Source of the DNA: Theobroma cacao
Taxonomy: Eukaryota; Streptophyta; Magnoliopsida; Malvales; Malvaceae
Length of the DNA: 64,000 nt
Direction: 5' to 3'
NCBI RefSeq assembly: GCF_000208745.1
Contig: NC_030850.1
Span: 34,072,350 to 34,136,349 of the forward strand
The translations under genes were made by a program, and so were the position numbers. This document shows positions 1 through 12,989 of the stretch, piece after piece. Below the pieces are notes generated by a model that searched no databases, was not told the DNA's origin, and saw nothing but the letters and a program-made list of their open reading frames with translations. Within the stretch, counting starts at the first letter, position 1, and the number at the start of each line of letters is the position of its first letter.

Positions 1-39
1 TGGTTCTGCAGACAATAGTCATAAAGTCTTCCAACTTTT

Positions 40-2539
40 TCATAATCTGCCTAGTGGGGACTCAAGGAAATGATCATCAACCAACCAAAGGCCATAATCG
101 CGGAAGCGCTTGATCTTCTTCTCAAAACCAGTGATATAATTATTATGAATTATGACATGCGTTCCCTTGGTTTCCTGCACCCATGTCTGGTTCTTGAAGT
201 ATAATCCACCTGTTGGGAATGCTGTCTGGGGAAGCAGGCAGAGATCCACCTGCAGAAAATATCATCAATGTATAATAATCAGAAAGTGAAGTCTCACTTC
301 TAGAAATATCTAATATTTGATCACATACTATCAATTTATGAATATCAGAGAGAAGCGTCATAGAAGCACAGATTTCACACCCAAGAGTCTTTACATGCCC
401 AAAATGAGAAACAACAATTTGCATTGGATCAGAAACGAAAGGGGCTGCCTGATTGTTTATGTGACCTCTGGAAAGTAGGACAAAGAGGCAAAAGAAATTT
501 CTAAATAACCCTCAGACGGAATTAGCCATAGATGTTTCCTTAGCATTATGATGAGCCAAATTTCCATGTTACAGGTTACCAAAAGAAGCAACTTAAATAA
601 CACGACTGAGAATTTATTTTTGAACATAAAAACACTATGCCTAGTGCGAATCAGAGAGGTACATCAATTAACAATGCTTTTCTGGATATGATATTAAGAA
701 CTGGTAAGGCATATTGTGAGAACCCTGAAGAGTTAGCCACTAGCCTTAAAGGTATGTGTCAAGGCAATATAGGGAAACATGAAAATATGGCACAAAATTT
801 CCACTTAACAAATGAATAAAAAGGAAATAAACATATCAGAACTATTAGGCATGCACTACAACCCAGAAATAGTAATGACATGAAGGTGAAAAACAAACCT
901 GTCCAGCAGTTCTGTTTAGTGCCCAGTTAAAAGCAGGCTGATCATTTGCTTTCTTTGCTTTGGACCACGGCTGAGCTTGAAGCTCCTCAATCCATTCCTT
1001 CATAACTAATTTTGCTCCATCCGTGGGACGCAGGAAAATCATGCAACTACATATGTAAGTGCGACCCTTTTTCCCTGGAGGTGGCAAATCATGGGAATGG
1101 TTTGGAGGCTTCACCTGATCAACCAAAAAGAAGAAGAATGAAGCAATTTTACGAGAAAAGCAGCAGTGGCAGCAAAATATTGCTAGTTTAGGGTAGCCTG
1201 GATTCAGGGGGTCATGGGTGACCATTAGGTTAAATTACAGGATATAATCTTCCATTCTCTACTTTATTTTTACTGCTACTCCACAATTTCCACAAAAAGA
1301 AAAGAAAGAAATAACATAGCCTTGCATCGCATAGATTACATTTAACCAGCATTCATAGATTAATCTTGGTGACAATAGAATTGCTTAAGATAAGCCAAAG
1401 TTCATTACTTTCTTAAAATCTAGTAGAATTGCTTAATCTTAATGAATATTTTGAAAATTCTTGCATAACACATTTTACAAACATTGAGTGCTTTCAATCC
1501 TAGTCCTATGCTCTACCATTCCAAAGATGACAGTGAGCCTGTTTTTTTTTTTTATTCTGTAATACAGTCAATGGTATCTGAGGTACCGCTTGCTTCTAAT
1601 CCCTTCCAAAGATCTTAAAGACTCACTCTCTACATTTAGGATTTTATTCCCAAAAGGCTCCCGACAAAGATCGATAAGGAGAGGACTCCTCTCCTTCCTT
1701 ACCAAATGGCTCACCCTGATTCAGGGTTTAAAGCAACCTGCCTTACCAAATGGACTAACACTGGATTCAGGGTTTAAAGCAAAACAGATTAAAACTATAA
1801 AGACAACATACCACAGCCATGTCATCAGTGAAGTAAACATCATGATTTCCTTCCAAATAACGAAAGGGGTCACCCAACCACACCATATCGACATCATTAT
1901 ACATAACATTATACCCAAGCTCCAAAATTTGCAACAAATGCCGAGGCCGCCTGGAAGTAAAATTGAAGAATCCCTGAACCAAGCAACCGATCAACATCAT
2001 TTTTAAAAAGTTGAAAGCAAACAAAACTCATATATGAAATACAGGAATTGTACCTGAGAGCCAAATTTATGGGCAGTTTGTGAATCAGGTGCAGGCGGGA
2101 CCAATACGGCATGACCAGGCCACTTCTCATTAACCTTATAAAGCGTAGCGTAATCTTCAGCTATTACAAGCACTTTGTCTTGGTGCTTTTGCCTGGTAAT
2201 ACTAATCAACCAATTGTTGAGAAAAGGTAAATAAGGTTGGCTCACGGCGCAGACGATTACTGTGCCGTTTTTGGCAACGAACGATGCCGCTTCGGCTAAA
2301 GTGTAGTCTCGCCATTTGGAAAGAGAAGAGGCCTTTATTGAGTTAGAGAACATGGATTGGGGCATTCCCGACCAGGGCAAGAATACTCCGAGGATTACCA
2401 TGAGAGAGAGAAGAATAATTAGGCCGGTTGGGCTGAAGATCGAAATGGGTCTTTGAAAGGCTGATGAAGGACGTGGGGAGATTGGGTAGGCGTTTGAGAA
2501 CGGGTTGTGGATGGGTCGTTGGTGCAAGAATGCTGACAT
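40..2539 (-). CDS. RGXT: Rhamnogalacturonan II xylosyltransferase-like protein (RGXT/MGP4, GT77 family)
   Basis: Four exons read on the minus strand: 2539-2054, 1973-1812, 1114-899 and 249-40, all with GT..AG borders and all in phase 0, giving about 357 residues; Arabidopsis RGXT proteins are about the same length. The start at 2539 (MSAFLHQ) is the ATG that leaves a cytosolic tail before a single hydrophobic anchor at residues ~40-56, the type II layout of Golgi glycosyltransferases. A DVD metal-binding motif (NDVDMVW, residues ~189-191) lies in exon 2 and is the nucleotide-sugar site typical of GT77. Known members transfer xylose from UDP-xylose onto fucose in rhamnogalacturonan II pectin in the Golgi and are needed in pollen tubes and roots. 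No break is visible. The exact paralogue cannot be settled from the sequence alone. Confidence 0.9.
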
Positions 2540-4062
2540 TGTTGCTGGAAATAACAAAGATCAGAAACGAACAAGTTTATGTAAATTTACATGTAAGAAG
2601 AAGAGTTCAATCAGAAACAAAGAGAAACGCGTAGGAGTGAGTGAAGGAGTGGGAGTTTGGGTTTAAGGAAAAGTGTTCTGTTTTGAGATCGGATCTGTAA
2701 CTATGAAGACGATAGCTTTGTGGTAGAAACAAACAGCAACAGAGGAATGATTGTGGGTCGGGTTGTCGTTGTTGAGTCCGAATTCTGTTCATTATAACAG
2801 TATGCGGGTTTTACCGCCTTTTTAGGGGTCATTATTATCAGGACATCTAAATGCAATGAATGTAACGACACATGGGTTTATCATTTTTTAGTTAAATTTA
2901 TTTTGGATTGACCTTTCATTTTTTCAGTAAAATGGAATCTTAAAAGTGATTTAAAAAAAAAATCTTTTCGGATGTCTTCTTCGTGTCAATCTTTGGTTGA
3001 TTTTAATTGACAGTTTTTGGCATTTTTTCATTTCGATGGGAGAAGTTTGTGATTTGGCATTTTATTGTTCGTTGGTTCGGCCTTTTGATTATAATAATAA
3101 TAACTTGAGTGTGACTTAAAAATTATTCTAAATTCCAGATATGAATCATTATCCCTGAAATGTTTTATGACAAGTTTACAGCTGTAACTTTTCCTCTTAT
3201 GTCACATTATTATTATTATTATTATATTTTATTAAGATTTATATAAAAATGAAATTAATCATTATTAATAATTCAAATTTAAAATTTTTTAAATCACATA
3301 ATTTAAATTTTAAATTTCATGTTGTTTGAATTCCAATAGTTGTAATTTGTATTAAAGCTTATGGCAACTCCTTTCAATTATGTTGATTTAATCTTAACTT
3401 ATGAAGTGAGTTTGAATTATGATGCGTGGTTTTAATGAAAATATCAAAAATTTGAATAAAAGAAATTGTGATAATCTAATATTCAAATCTCTCTTCTTCT
3501 AATTAAAAAAAATTATATTGTTATAAAATAATAATAATAATAATAAATATATCTTATAATTTCTGTTACTAGATCCAATTAGTAACTTACCTTAGATTTG
3601 CAACAAAAAATTATGACTACAATCATCAATCACCATCATGAATTACAATTCATTTTAATGGAAAAATTATGGCCATTCTTGGTAAATTAAGAAGCATCAA
3701 CTTGAAATTATCTTTTTCCACTCAAACACAGGCATATCACAAGAAAAAAGTAAGCTAGAAGATAACCTGCAATGAATCAATTTATAGGCTCATTGATGAA
3801 GGCTGAAGTAATTATTGAGAGGGTGGAAGATGTTACTCACCTTCGTTATCAGATATTTTATACATATTGCTCATTATTAAAAACCCAAATAAGAGAACTG
3901 AGATGAAAAAAGAGAAAAGAAAATTTCATCTTGAGCAACTGTTAAAACTACTAATGAAGGAATCAACTACGGAACGACAAACAAGGGAGATAATTACAGG
4001 CAACTCCATCCGCATAAGGGAGAGATTTACATAATGGCGCCATTGGCTTGTTTGGTAAAGAT
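2540..4062. other. Intergenic: RGXT upstream region and ABIL1 3' flank
   Basis: No coding exon recognised. The part next to 2540 should hold the RGXT 5' UTR and promoter. The rest is AT-rich with short trinucleotide runs, (ATT)n near 3207-3225 and (TAA)n near 3528-3546. The right end is expected to be the ABIL1 3' UTR. Confidence 0.6.
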
Positions 4063-6996
4063 TTATGCAACATATCCAGCCTTTAGCTTCGGTGCTTTCT
4101 GTTTGGCAAAGAAAGCTGACAGCATACTTCTGCTTCTAACAGGTGCACGTATAATCTCATGCTTTGGGTTGTCAAATGACCTGAACGCCGTCAAAGGTTT
4201 GGAACCCTCCAACTCCTGCAAAAACAGTACTTTTTCATAAACATGCAACAACTAAAGGAATATCCACCTGAGACGGATTTGTACCAAAAAGAGGGTATAT
4301 AATCTCTTAATCAGAAATCTGCATTCGCAAGTAATATAAAGACAAGCAGGTACTCAAAAGTATCCATGCTGATGCAGATGCCTATATTAACCACACAGGC
4401 ACTCAAGATCTGAAGATATGAAACAAGGCCACTTGGAGCAGAAGTTGGTTCCTAGAAAATGACTTGAGTACGGAATAAAAGTTATAAATTCCAAAAAACA
4501 TTTTCCAGAAATTACAAATGAACAGAAAAGAAAAGCCATCCATCAACTCTTGTTTTAACCAAGAAGCATCAATTGAAAGGATGACAAACATGTCCGTCTG
4601 TATTCTTGTAGTTTGAAACATTACCCTATGTGTGATACCCAATGTTGGCACAAATGCATTAGAAGCAGGAAAAGGTGCTGCTGAAGAGTTTGCCTTCGTA
4701 TTATCTCCATTTTCTGCAAGAATTACAGTCAAAATACAAGTCTTGTCATACAAAGCCTAATCATGAGCTGACTCTTTTATCATATAACAACAATGATATG
4801 AGCTGCTGATCTAATACACATACCCAATAACTGGAAAACCTCAGAACTGCTGCCTGAAGGTTTTGAGATTTCATTGCTGCATGTAAGCAATGTCAATTAC
4901 TTCTTGCTCTCAGTAGAAGATTAGAAGAACTACACTGAAAGGAAAATACAATTATCCATCAAACAATGAACTGTTTGGCCAAACTAACCTTGCCAAAGGT
5001 TGTGAAGTCCCTTTCAAAGTAGACTTGGTTTCTGAGGCTAAGTGCCATGAAAGAGTTTTTGATGCAGGAGTACCTATACTTAAAACATTTAGTAAGTAAC
5101 ATGATATTCAACTTCTTCCTAAGAGAAAGTATTGTAAACAATGCAGTGAACAACTAAAAATAAAAGACTCCCTGCCTACTTAGAGACCTTATACCTGAAG
5201 GCTGAAGACGAGATTTTGCCTGGAAATAGTTTTGCCTAGGATCTGTCTGTATGTGTGGACTAAAATGTACCTTCTTATTGACAGAATCTGGCTTAGAGGA
5301 ATTACAAAGGAAAAAAACCAACAAACAGGAAAAAGGAAAGGGAATGAGAAGCATGCTAAAATTTTTACCCACTGACTAGCTTCCAGAAAAACAAAGGCTT
5401 CTATCAACTACTCTTACTTGGTAAAATATAGTGCTTGTGGTGTCTTGGGATAAATGCCAACAACTGCTGCTGCCTGAGACCTTCTTTATCCGTATATGTT
5501 TGGCACATAAGAAGTTGCTAATATTAACAAACTAAATAAGTTCAGGCCCATCCATTCGATATTGTTCTTGTACTAGCATAGTAAACCAGAGAACCAGAGG
5601 AGTGCAAAGAGATTACCTGATTTAAACAAGATGCCTTTAGCTCCATGGTTGACACTTCCAATGTTTGCTGCTCAAGAAGATCAGTTAACTTGTAAGCCAC
5701 AGTGCCAAGGTGATCAACAGCATTAACAAGAGCCCGTACAGCATAATCTTTCAGGTTGTCCAGTACCCTAATGGATGTATCCACAAAGAAAAGGAGTTGC
5801 ATTATGAGAAGAGAAAGGATGCAAGTAACCCAAACAAATACAACGCATAAGCATGCAAGCTTGATATAAGAAACATCATAGAGGCAAGCCATTGCTTGCT
5901 TCTTGTGTAAGTCAATCATGTTGTAAAGTCACTCATCCTATTGCTAGCATGAAAATGAAAAGGCTGTCAAAAAACAATGAATGAACTAACCAACATTTTA
6001 TGCAGTGAAATACACAGCCTTACATCTGTTTCTGCTCACTCTGGAGATATGACTTTTCGCAGTATTCTGCAGCTGAGTAGAGCTGAGGCCTTAAGTTCTT
6101 GAGCTCCTGCAGAAAGGCATAGGGATAAATTCTCAAGTTGTGTAACAATGAGATGCTGGAAAGCTTTTGAACCACATAAGCCCAAAAATTCACAAAAACA
6201 GGCTTTGAAATCAACACCGAGGTCAAGTTAGCAAACCAAATAGAGCTCTCAACTTTTGCATATATTCACACATATAAAAAGGTCTGGAACTGACTATACA
6301 TTCAGATTATCAGATGCATGCACTTTCCAATTTTCTTTTAATATAATATTCTTACATTATAGAACATAACAATCTCAGAAAGAGCTCTTTCATTACCTCA
6401 TCAATTCAATTCAATTTCTACTTCAGTGATAGTACGGCTGGAACCTCAGAAATGGAAATGAAGAAATCATTGTTCTTCAATGAAAAACATAAGCCTATAC
6501 CCTACTCACCAAATTGTATTTTCTAGCGAATTGAAGCAATATCTAACTTAGCATAGATTCATTCATTGCTATAACTCTAGTTTCTCGCTTTGTAACCTAT
6601 CTAACTCTTAACTTAGTCATAAATGCTAAGGTCTTCAGTACTAAACCGTCAACTCTGCTTATTAAGACGCCAAAAGAACAAAAAAGAAAAGGTAAAACAC
6701 ACACACACACAAACAAATTTCCTAGCCAAACAAAAGCCATTTTCAGTTCATCTTCTCTCGAGCACATTAGGCGTCAGCAATCTAGCAATGACTTCGAAGT
6801 CAAACAGTCACTAAAACGGGACAAAAATAAAAAATTAATCAAATTTTAAAAAATTAACCAGATCTGGTCCCAAAAGATAAAGACTCGTAATCAAGAAATG
6901 AACCTGCAATGCTTTGACGAAGTTCTTGCTACGCTCCATGGAGACCTCGTCGAACGTCATGGCGGGATTTTCAGGCCTGGGAAACTCCACTTCCAT
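4063..6996 (-). CDS. ABIL1: ABIL1-like protein, Abl-interactor subunit of the SCAR/WAVE complex
   Basis: Nine minus-strand exons: 6996-6904, 6106-6024, 5767-5617, 5517-5418, 5287-5195, 5073-4989, 4876-4824, 4713-4625 and 4215-4063. The phases match throughout and total 900 nt, 299 residues, the usual length of ABIL1. The N-terminal two thirds carry the conserved helical ABI region (NPAMTFDEVSMERS, LKNLRPQLYSAAEYCE, DNLKDYAVRALVNAVDHLG, YKLTDLLEQQTLEVS, then RQQQLLAFIPRHHKHYI). The C-terminal third is Ser/Pro-rich and ends in a basic stretch (HEIIRAPVRSRS). ABIL proteins join SCAR, NAP1, SRA1/PIR and BRICK1 to activate ARP2/3-dependent actin nucleation in cell shaping. A CT-rich tract upstream (about 7381-7397) is likely promoter or 5' UTR. 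Intact. Confidence 0.93.
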
Positions 6997-8529
6997 TGCG
7001 GTCACCTCCTCTTATAAATTTCGACAACAAAAATTTTCCAGACCCCTAAATCTTAAAACCATAAAAAAAAAAAAAGAAGAAAATTCAAGAACGCACAAGA
7101 ATTCCCAAAAAGAAATAAAAAGGTGAAGTGCAGTGCAGTTATTAAACGATGAAAGAGTTAGACTAATGGAGAGATTTAAGGGGTGGGGGGAGGTTAGGTT
7201 TTTGGTGGATAGCTAAGCAAACTTGGGAGAGAAAGTAGAAATATGAAAGAAAAGTGAAGTAGAAGCAATTCCGAAGATTTGTTTAAGAATTTTTGGAGTT
7301 AATAGCAAGGGAAAATGACTTTACAACTTCTTTTTCTTTTTGAAGGGGGGAGTTACTGTTGTATTTAATTGCAAAGCGTCTCCCTCTCTCTCTCTGATGA
7401 CTGTGCCTCTGCGTGCGTTTAATGTGGTAGTTGACAGACTTCACTCCATTCGGTGGTTTATTTTATTTTATTAAAATAATATTACAATAGCTAACGGAGG
7501 TTGTCGTTTTCGAAAGAAATGGATTTAAGAGGACGGTTTTGCCCCGCGGGTGGTGTGAGAGCTGGTCAACTGAAAGCTGTCAATTGAAGTGAAGTTGGAT
7601 TTTTAGATTTTTATCGAATATTAGCAATTCATTTTTTCCCTTTTTCCGAAAAAATGAAAAGCTATTGACTGAAATTTATATAAATTCGACGTGGGAGTTA
7701 GGCCCATGGCCAACGCTATTAATCATGGTGCAATGATGGTTGTGAATTTACCATAATAAACAACTGATGGTTGTGGGACTTAGGAGGAAAGGTGGGTGGC
7801 TCTTATGGAATATAGCTTTTCGTCTCAGATATTTATGGATTTTTGCATCAGGCATCGGTGTGAAGCTCCAGCTGGCATATAGTAGTAGTGGTGGAAGTAA
7901 TTTTGTTTATTTGAAAAGAGAAAGGATCCCTAGATTATATGCAATTTCTTTAAGTGGAATTATCACATGGTGTATGCCTGCTCCTCTTCTGTTTTTTTTT
8001 TCTTTTTTAAATGACATAATTATCGAAATCAACTAGATAATGCACCTGTGATCATGAAACAACTACGCTAATGACATTTCAACTTTTTCACCTTCAAAAG
8101 GCTGCTTTAGAGCCGGGAAAGAAGATTACCTGAAACTTTTCCAGAAGAAGTTAATGGACCCAGAGTATAATTCACCTTCAGAAACTCAGTTAAACAACAT
8201 TCAGATCTTAGTATTTACTATTGCTGCTTTCACTCTATCTTGATCACGAAGATAGTCAATTATGGCTACAACTACTTACACCAAACTTGCACTGTACAAA
8301 ATTATACAAATATTGGACAATGTTGCATTATATTGTTTGAGGTCATAACACGAGAATATAGTCATAATTCCCGATGCTACCAACCAGATACAAGCCAAGC
8401 GGTAACGAGTGCTTGCTGTGTGATCTAAAGCAAGCTTTACACATTGAGACTTATCTCAAGCTATTGCTCAATGCTTACTCAACCATGACACACACTATAT
8501 ACCAAAATTTGGAAACAGCCTTGCTGTTA
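6997..8529. other. Intergenic: ABIL1 promoter/5' UTR and DUF2358 gene 3' flank
   Basis: No exon recognised. A short CT microsatellite near 7381-7397 lies upstream of ABIL1, as is common in plant promoters. An 89-codon open frame at 7767-8036 has no recognisable similarity or codon bias and is probably chance. The region next to 8529 should hold the 3' UTR of the downstream minus-strand gene. Confidence 0.55.
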
Positions 8530-10051
8530 CTATGTCCTCTGTGAAGATGAAGATGATGAAATCTCAAAGTAAGTTGGCCTTGGTGTTGAGGGGCAACCAA
8601 TGGTTCGGATTATATCCTCCACGGCTAGCACATGAAATTTTGGGGGCGAATTCAAAGCAATATTGTCAACTCGGTGCTCAAAGATTTTACCATTCTTGTC
8701 TAGTTTGTATTCAGAAGTGCCATCAAATCGACCACGGCTCTCCCATGGGACTCGTGGAATGCCATGGACAGTCCAGCGAACCATTATGACATTCTCCACA
8801 GGCTGCCATACACCAACAATCTCAAGCCAGAGAGCCTTGAAAAATATCCTCCCATGGAATCGCAGTGCCCAGAAGATTGACTTGTAATTGTCAATTCCAA
8901 TGAAAGTATTGAGAGGATCTTTAAATACAATATCATCCCTAAACAGAGGAGAAGTAACTTGTCAGAATATGAAGTATTAAAGATGGACAGAATGCAAAAC
9001 GACCAAGCACATGCTTTGTATAAAATTTAATGATGATGAAGATGATAAGACCATAAGAGCTGAAGGCAAATAATCTACTAAATAAAATAACCTAATAAGC
9101 GAACTTTCTCTCCTTCCCTTACACAAGTGTCACATAGAAATGCATATGACTTCAAGCAAGCTGTTTTGCACTAACAAAGACTGCTGCACGGCAATATAGG
9201 ATATTATGCATATACAGCATAACTTTGCCAACCATCAGCATCACATGAACATGCATCACAGAGCAGGCTAACTTCTAGGTCCTAGCTAAGAGCCGAAGTT
9301 TCTCCCTTGCACATACACACTCAACAATCAACATTCAGACCAAAAGCAACACTTAAAGAAAATCCAATAACAAGCCACTCCATCAAAAACATAAGCTTAG
9401 AGCGCATGGATATGGGCTATATACAAACTTATGGCGTTGCTTTTAACCTCTAACCATTAGAATTCAAAAACCAACAGTACTTAATCATTTTAGTTGCTAA
9501 GGAACAAAAGATTATATCTTGGGCACTATTCCACTCAATTGATGCAAAATTTTCAATATTTGAAGCCAAGTGAACTTTAAAATATTTGAATTATTCTATA
9601 CGATTATCTACTCTTCCCTCCATTTCAAAGCGATCAAATAACATATGGGAATACAAAAATAAGAAGGAAAAAAAAAAGAATTGAATTCGAACCTGTAAAT
9701 ATCGAAACTGAGCTCCCTGTAAAAGAGGTCTGGGAACTCCTCTCTCAAAGTCCGAATTGCGTACCCCATGTTAACGTAATAATTCTGCTTCTCCTCTTCC
9801 TCTTTACTCGGCTTCGATCCTCGCTTCACTGGAGCCGAAAATTGTCCGTGCAACCTCAAGCTTTTATTCGAACCTGAAACCATAGCTCCAACATCTTTTA
9901 GACCAAATTTAACCTTAGCCTTCGACCAAATTTTCTCGTCATCATTCTTCGAGATGGTGAGGCTCTTGAGGAATTTAGGGCTATGGTTAGGGTTAGAGAA
10001 AATTTTTGCAGAGGCGGTGCAAATTTCAGGTGAATGTAAGAGAAATGCCAT
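8530..10051 (-). CDS. Plastid-type DUF2358 protein of unknown function
   Basis: Two exons, 10051-9693 and 8938-8530, joined in phase 2, give 255 residues. The N-terminus (MAFLLHSPEICTASAKIF) is rich in Ser, Ala, Lys and Asn and poor in acidic residues, as expected for a chloroplast transit peptide. The conserved DUF2358 region starts at about residue 90 (YAIRTLREEFPDLFYRELSF), crosses the intron, and continues with DDIVFKDPLNTFIGIDNYK and later FHGRIFFKAL and MVRWTVHGIPRVPW. This fold resembles the NTF2-like family, but no reaction is established. It ends in a Ser-rich tail. Arabidopsis has a DUF2358 gene next to ABIL1, matching the order here. Intact; function unknown. Confidence 0.85.
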
Positions 10052-10389
10052 CTAGAGGTAGGATTCCAGAGGAAATTTTACAGCAGGAGAACGTGAATTA
10101 GAAGAACGAAAGGGTATGAATTGCCATTTTTTCTTCTACAGAATAAAGTAGGAAGTTTCCAGGATAGGTTTGCGTGGCTAGCGAGAAACTGTGAAAAGCC
10201 GAAGAGAATAGTTTTGGATAAATGAGTTTTATATTTTTATTTGCAAAATAATTAGTCCGTTTCATTTTCAGTCAGTCAGTCAACTGTGATTGGAGGAGTT
10301 TCGGATAAATAAGATAATCGAATTAAATCCAGATTATTGGTTACGGCCCTTAAAGACTTTATGGGCTAGCCTAATTTCATATCCTTTTA

Positions 10390-10855
10390 TGTAAAATAAA
10401 AAACTTTTAACTTAATGTTTAAAATTTTTTTAAATTATTTAAGAAAATTTAATTTTTTTATTTAATAAAGTCTTAATATTTTTATATTAAGTCATATAAA
10501 CTCTTATAATTAGTAGTTGATTAATTGTTATTAATTAAAATATTTATTATCATTTTTTGTCTATTTGGTGTTAACGCGATACATCAATAGTGAAAAATAC
10601 GATATAATCAAGTTATCGTTTCGCGTCATCATTCGTTATGACATGTTAATATATTATGTTAATATCAATAACATAGAATGACAAATGACATTATAACTAA
10701 GTCAATCATTAGTTATAAACGTTTATTTGATTTAAAATAAAAATATAAAAACTTAATTGAATACAATAAACATATAAAGATTTATTTGAATTTCTGTAAA
10801 TAATTAGAGGTTTTTTTAAATATATACTTTAAGATTTCTTATTCTTTTGTATTTA
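10390..10855. mobile_element. AT-rich MITE-like element with ~100-nt inverted ends, copy 1
   Basis: The sequence from about 10390 to 10512 is similar to the reverse complement of about 10730-10855; for example TTTATATTAAGTCATATAA faces a TTTATATTTTTATTTTAAA-type arm. The interior has no ORF. The same family recurs at 56805-57222, with matching arms and a related interior (short GTTGGTGT / TGGTGTTAACG motifs followed by TCATGTCATATTAAT-like sequence). Ends are estimated by eye to within ~15 nt, and no target duplication was resolved. Confidence 0.55.
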
Positions 10856-10904
10856 TGTAGATAATCTTATTTTTATAAGAAAAAATTTAAAAATATTTGA
10901 AGAT

Positions 10905-12585
10905 TTCAAGAAGATTATGACTCAAGGATTTGAGACAAGTGGCATGAAACTCATGTATTATTTTTTTGGGAATTTAAGTAAATCTATTAACAACCATGAA
11001 ATTTCGAACAAAATTGTCCAAAATCAAGAAGATCGATTCAATTATGTTCAAGTCTTGTTGAAGATACTTGACTTGCACAAGACTTGAAATCTTATTTGCC
11101 GTTGGGATTATGAGTTGTTACATGAAGAATCCTAACAAATTACACATGATGAAGAGGATACTATGTTAAATTAAAGCTATTATTTACTATGGGATTTTTT
11201 ATTCATCCTCTATTTCAAATTGAAGGATTATTATAATAGTGATTTACAAGAAATCTTCATAATAATTGGTTTTATATTCCTTTCGAGAAATACAATTTCG
11301 TGGTGTGCAATCATCTCTTACATTTGCTTTGTCATATGGTTGAGAAGATTGTTAAAGTAACTTCACTTGAAGCAAACAGATGCTACAAAAATCATGATTG
11401 ACAATAAGATGACTCAAGCTTTCGCAAAGAATCAAGGGCATGCTTGGTTGGGAGGAATGGAACAACCATTTCTCTCATATTCTCATTCTTGAGATAAAGT
11501 TGTATTTTGTTCAATATAATGGTTATTCTTCAGAATAACTATTCCAAGAAAAACCTGAATAGCCATTACCAAGGCCCTCATTGATAATAGCTATTCCAAA
11601 TTATTGGGAATAAGAAAAAAAAGTTGATTAGATAAATATACCCTTTTACAATTTAAAAAATTACCTTATAAAAAATACTAAACCTATTTTTTTTTTTCTC
11701 TTCCTCACTCCTCTCCCTAAAGCACAAAAGATACAAAAATTTTTACTTCATTTTCAAAAAAAAGGAAATGAAAATATTTAAATATTATTTAATATATTAA
11801 TATTATTTCACTATAATAAATATTATAAAGCATATTACTTAATATTATTATTTGAATATAATAAATGTAACAAAGAATATTATTTAGTATTATTTAAATT
11901 TAATGAAGAATATATTTTATATTTTAATATTAAATATTATTTAATTATAATAAAAAGTTTAATTATCTTCTAATACAAAATATTATTAAATTATAATAAA
12001 AATATGTTTGTATTTTGGTGAAAATATTATTTAATTATAGTAAAAGTTATTTTGATTTTATTGCTCAGAATATTTTTATCTTTTAACAAAATAAATTCTT
12101 TAATTTTAATAAAGAGTATTTATTTCTTATCATAGTTTTTTTTTATTTTTTAATTAAAAAATCTTTAAATTTTAATAAAGGGTATTTTTATCATTTACTC
12201 ATTATTTCTTAACCATTCTTAAAATTATTCCTGCCAGCCAAATAATAGAATAAGTAATAATAGCAATTTTTATCTTATTCCATTCTCATGAACCAATCTA
12301 CATAATAACTATTCTTCCTCTATTATATTCCTTTGGAATGGCTATTATATTCCTATTCTATTCTTTCCAGTGAACCAAATATGCCACAAGTGTTTCTTGA
12401 TCGAAGCAAGCATATCGACACAATGTATTATTATATTCAATAATGCATTACTAAGAAGGAAGTTGAGTTAGAGTATGTGAAGTCTATGCATCAAGTTGTT
12501 AATCTTTTACAAATTCCTTCAAGAATGATAGCTTTCAGAACTTAAGGTATATTATTGGAATTCTAAAAGGTTCAAATTTAAGGCC
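10905..12585 (+). mobile_element. Decayed Ty1/copia retrotransposon: 3' pol remnant (RT end and RNase H)
   Basis: Reading the plus strand in shifting frames gives in order the end of the copia reverse transcriptase (SGMKLMYYFFG, near 10935), the connection region (VGIMSCYMKNPNKLH, near 11105; then YYGIFYSSS), and RNase H (IWLRRLLK, TKIMIDNK, then RSKHIDT and KKEVELEYVKS near 12400-12480). Stops and deletions break the frame, including loss of the segment normally between the TWSSKKQ and AEY motifs. A 951-bp MITE interrupts RNase H at 11436-12386. A purine-rich stretch near 12574-12590 (TTTAAGGCCGAGA) may be the polypurine tract, so a 3' LTR could begin at about 12590 and run to about 12990. 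It is not functional. The gag and integrase parts are absent. Confidence 0.8.
11436..12386. mobile_element. Tourist-like (PIF/Harbinger) MITE inserted in copia RNase H
   Basis: The left end reads GGGCATGCTTGGTTGGGAGG and the inverted right end reads TGGCATATTTGGTTCACTGG, so the termini are imperfect inverted repeats of the GGCATNNTTGGTT kind. The element is flanked by CAA at 11433-11435 and again at 12387-12389, a 3-bp target duplication, the size expected of PIF/Harbinger elements (usually TTA or TAA, so CAA is atypical). Removing the element plus one CAA leaves the copia RNase H frame continuous. The interior is AT-rich, has no ORF, and near both ends has further inverted motifs (GAATAGCCATTA against GGAATGGCTATTA). 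Confidence 0.75.
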
Positions 12586-12837
12586 GAGAATTGCAAGATA
12601 TTTATCTTGAAATTTGATCTTATTAATGTGTTTATGAACCTAAATATTCATGAATCTATATTAATATTAGTTGTTATTAATATATTTATAAACTTATTAT
12701 TCATGAATCTAGAAAAATCTTTTGAATCTAATATTTGAGTCTAGAATCCTCTTTTGAGTAATATAAATACAAATGTCATGCAAGAAAAAACACAAGAAAA
12801 AAAAGTCATTTGAAAAAGAGTCTTATCACATTCTTAG

Positions 12838-12955
12838 TGACTTCCTTTCCCCTTTTCTTATTGTGTGAGTGTCAACAACCTATCAACAACTTTCATTGAC
12901 TTCCTCTTCCCCTTTCTTAGTGTGTGAGTGTCAACAACCTTTCAACAACATCCAT
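12838..12955 (+). repeat. Two-copy 59-bp tandem duplication
   Basis: Positions 12838-12896 and 12897-12955 are near-identical 59-nt units, each starting TGACTTCCT and containing TGTGTGAGTGTCAACAACCT. They lie in the presumed copia 3' LTR, downstream of the RNase H remnant, and may be a copy-slippage event in that LTR. Confidence 0.8.
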
Positions 12956-12989
12956 TGAAATAGAATGAATGAAAAATAAGTAGGGCAAT

